From Ruegeria sp. ANG-R (GTDB taxonomy: Bacteria > Pseudomonadota > Alphaproteobacteria > Rhodobacterales > Rhodobacteraceae), in assembly GCF_000813985.1 (NCBI RefSeq), contig NZ_JWLJ01000011.1:1-64000 (forward strand): DNA of 64,000 nt. Direction: 5' to 3'. Made by a program: the position numbers and the translations under genes. Below are positions 63,860-64,000 of this stretch, one piece after another (within the stretch, counting starts at the first letter, position 1; each line of letters opens with the position of its first letter). The notes beneath the pieces are model-generated. The model ran no database searches and was not told the DNA's origin. It saw nothing but the letters and a program-made list of their open reading frames with translations.

Positions 63860-64000
63860 TCACAACCGCTCTGCAGAGCCCGTGTAAGTCCAGCGGTACT
63901 TTGGCGGGGTGGGTCCTTTGTTGCGCCCGCCCTGCTGCATTTGCTCCCACGCATGGGCCAGAATCCCCACCGATCGCGACAGGCAAAACAAGCCGCGCGC
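63860..64000 (-). CDS. citrate-synthase-family protein, C-terminal fragment
   Basis: The last 46 codons of a minus-strand gene cut by the window end. GLFCLSRSVGILAHAWEQMQ and the GGRNKGPTPPKYRW sequence after it are the C-terminal end of citrate-synthase-superfamily proteins (citrate synthase or citryl-CoA lyase type); the latter is common in Rhodobacteraceae. The stop codon TGA is at 63860-63862, only 4 bp after the HemY-family stop. Confidence 0.75.
   Translation of the reverse strand, partial: ARGLFCLSRSVGILAHAWEQMQQGGRNKGPTPPKYRWTYTGSAERL

Noticed and set aside
1..64000. CRISPR arrays, insertion sequences, prophage genes, rRNA or tRNA genes
   Set aside because: No regularly spaced repeats, transposase or phage proteins, or RNA-gene signatures were seen on either strand by reading.

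Overview
The window is a continuous piece of a chromosome from an alphaproteobacterium, most likely a marine member of the Rhodobacteraceae (Roseobacter group, Ruegeria-like). The reasons are the alphaproteobacterial AddAB pair, the RegB/SenC/RegA redox cluster, the hemD - Mic60/mitofilin - HemY cluster, the DUF1127 and Lin0512 proteins, and above all the gidAB-parAB block with a maf-aroE-coaE-dnaQ-secB run beside it. This assignment comes from recognised protein families and gene order, not from a database search.

Replication-origin region (about 1-16 kb). hrcA-grpE reads leftward; rph, rdgB, hemW and a DUF454 gene read rightward. Then parB, parA, rsmG, mnmG, mnmE, rho and hemJ all read leftward. 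Two perfect 16-bp parS palindromes lie inside rsmG and over the start codon of mnmG. A roughly 400-bp gene-free, A+T-rich stretch (11983-12385) holds a perfect DnaA box and several degenerate ones, and is the best candidate for the chromosomal origin. From it maf, aroE, coaE and dnaQ read rightward. secB and fxsA follow on the other strand.

Envelope and transport region (16-31 kb). A Tim44-like gene, mltA and an Smr-domain gene form one operon. Next come a sulfatase/phosphonate-monoester-hydrolase-type enzyme, an inositol-monophosphatase-family phosphatase, a Na/Pi cotransporter-family protein, an EamA transporter, a DeoR-type regulator with an unusual basic tail, and a complete five-gene family-5 (oligopeptide/opine-type) ABC importer. 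The mix of phosphoester-cleaving enzymes, phosphate transport and a DeoR-controlled opine-type importer suggests uptake of a phosphorylated sugar-like compound. This is an inference.

Proteolysis, repair and cell-wall recycling (31-46 kb). A DUF900 lipoprotein hydrolase, hslU, an MFS transporter, a small membrane-anchored protein translationally coupled to hslV, hslV, a DUF1127 gene, two tandem Lin0512 genes and trxA lead into a leftward run addA-addB-nucleotidyltransferase-phosphotransferase-tsaE with 4- or 8-bp overlaps. The nucleotidyltransferase/kinase pair resembles MurU/AmgK of peptidoglycan recycling.

Signalling and housekeeping (46-64 kb). A PAS-only protein (possible DivL relative) sits upstream of tsaE. 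It is followed by regB, senC and regA, then a glycosyltransferase/FkbM-methyltransferase pair, an HD phosphohydrolase, a small secreted protein, ahcY, a DUF899 protein, a DUF2853 protein, an alpha/beta hydrolase and an EVE-YciI-gpsA-tsaD run. The last block, hemD, Mic60-like and HemY-like, converges on the 3' end of a citrate-synthase-family gene cut by the window edge. No insertion sequences, prophage, CRISPR arrays, rRNA or tRNA genes were seen.
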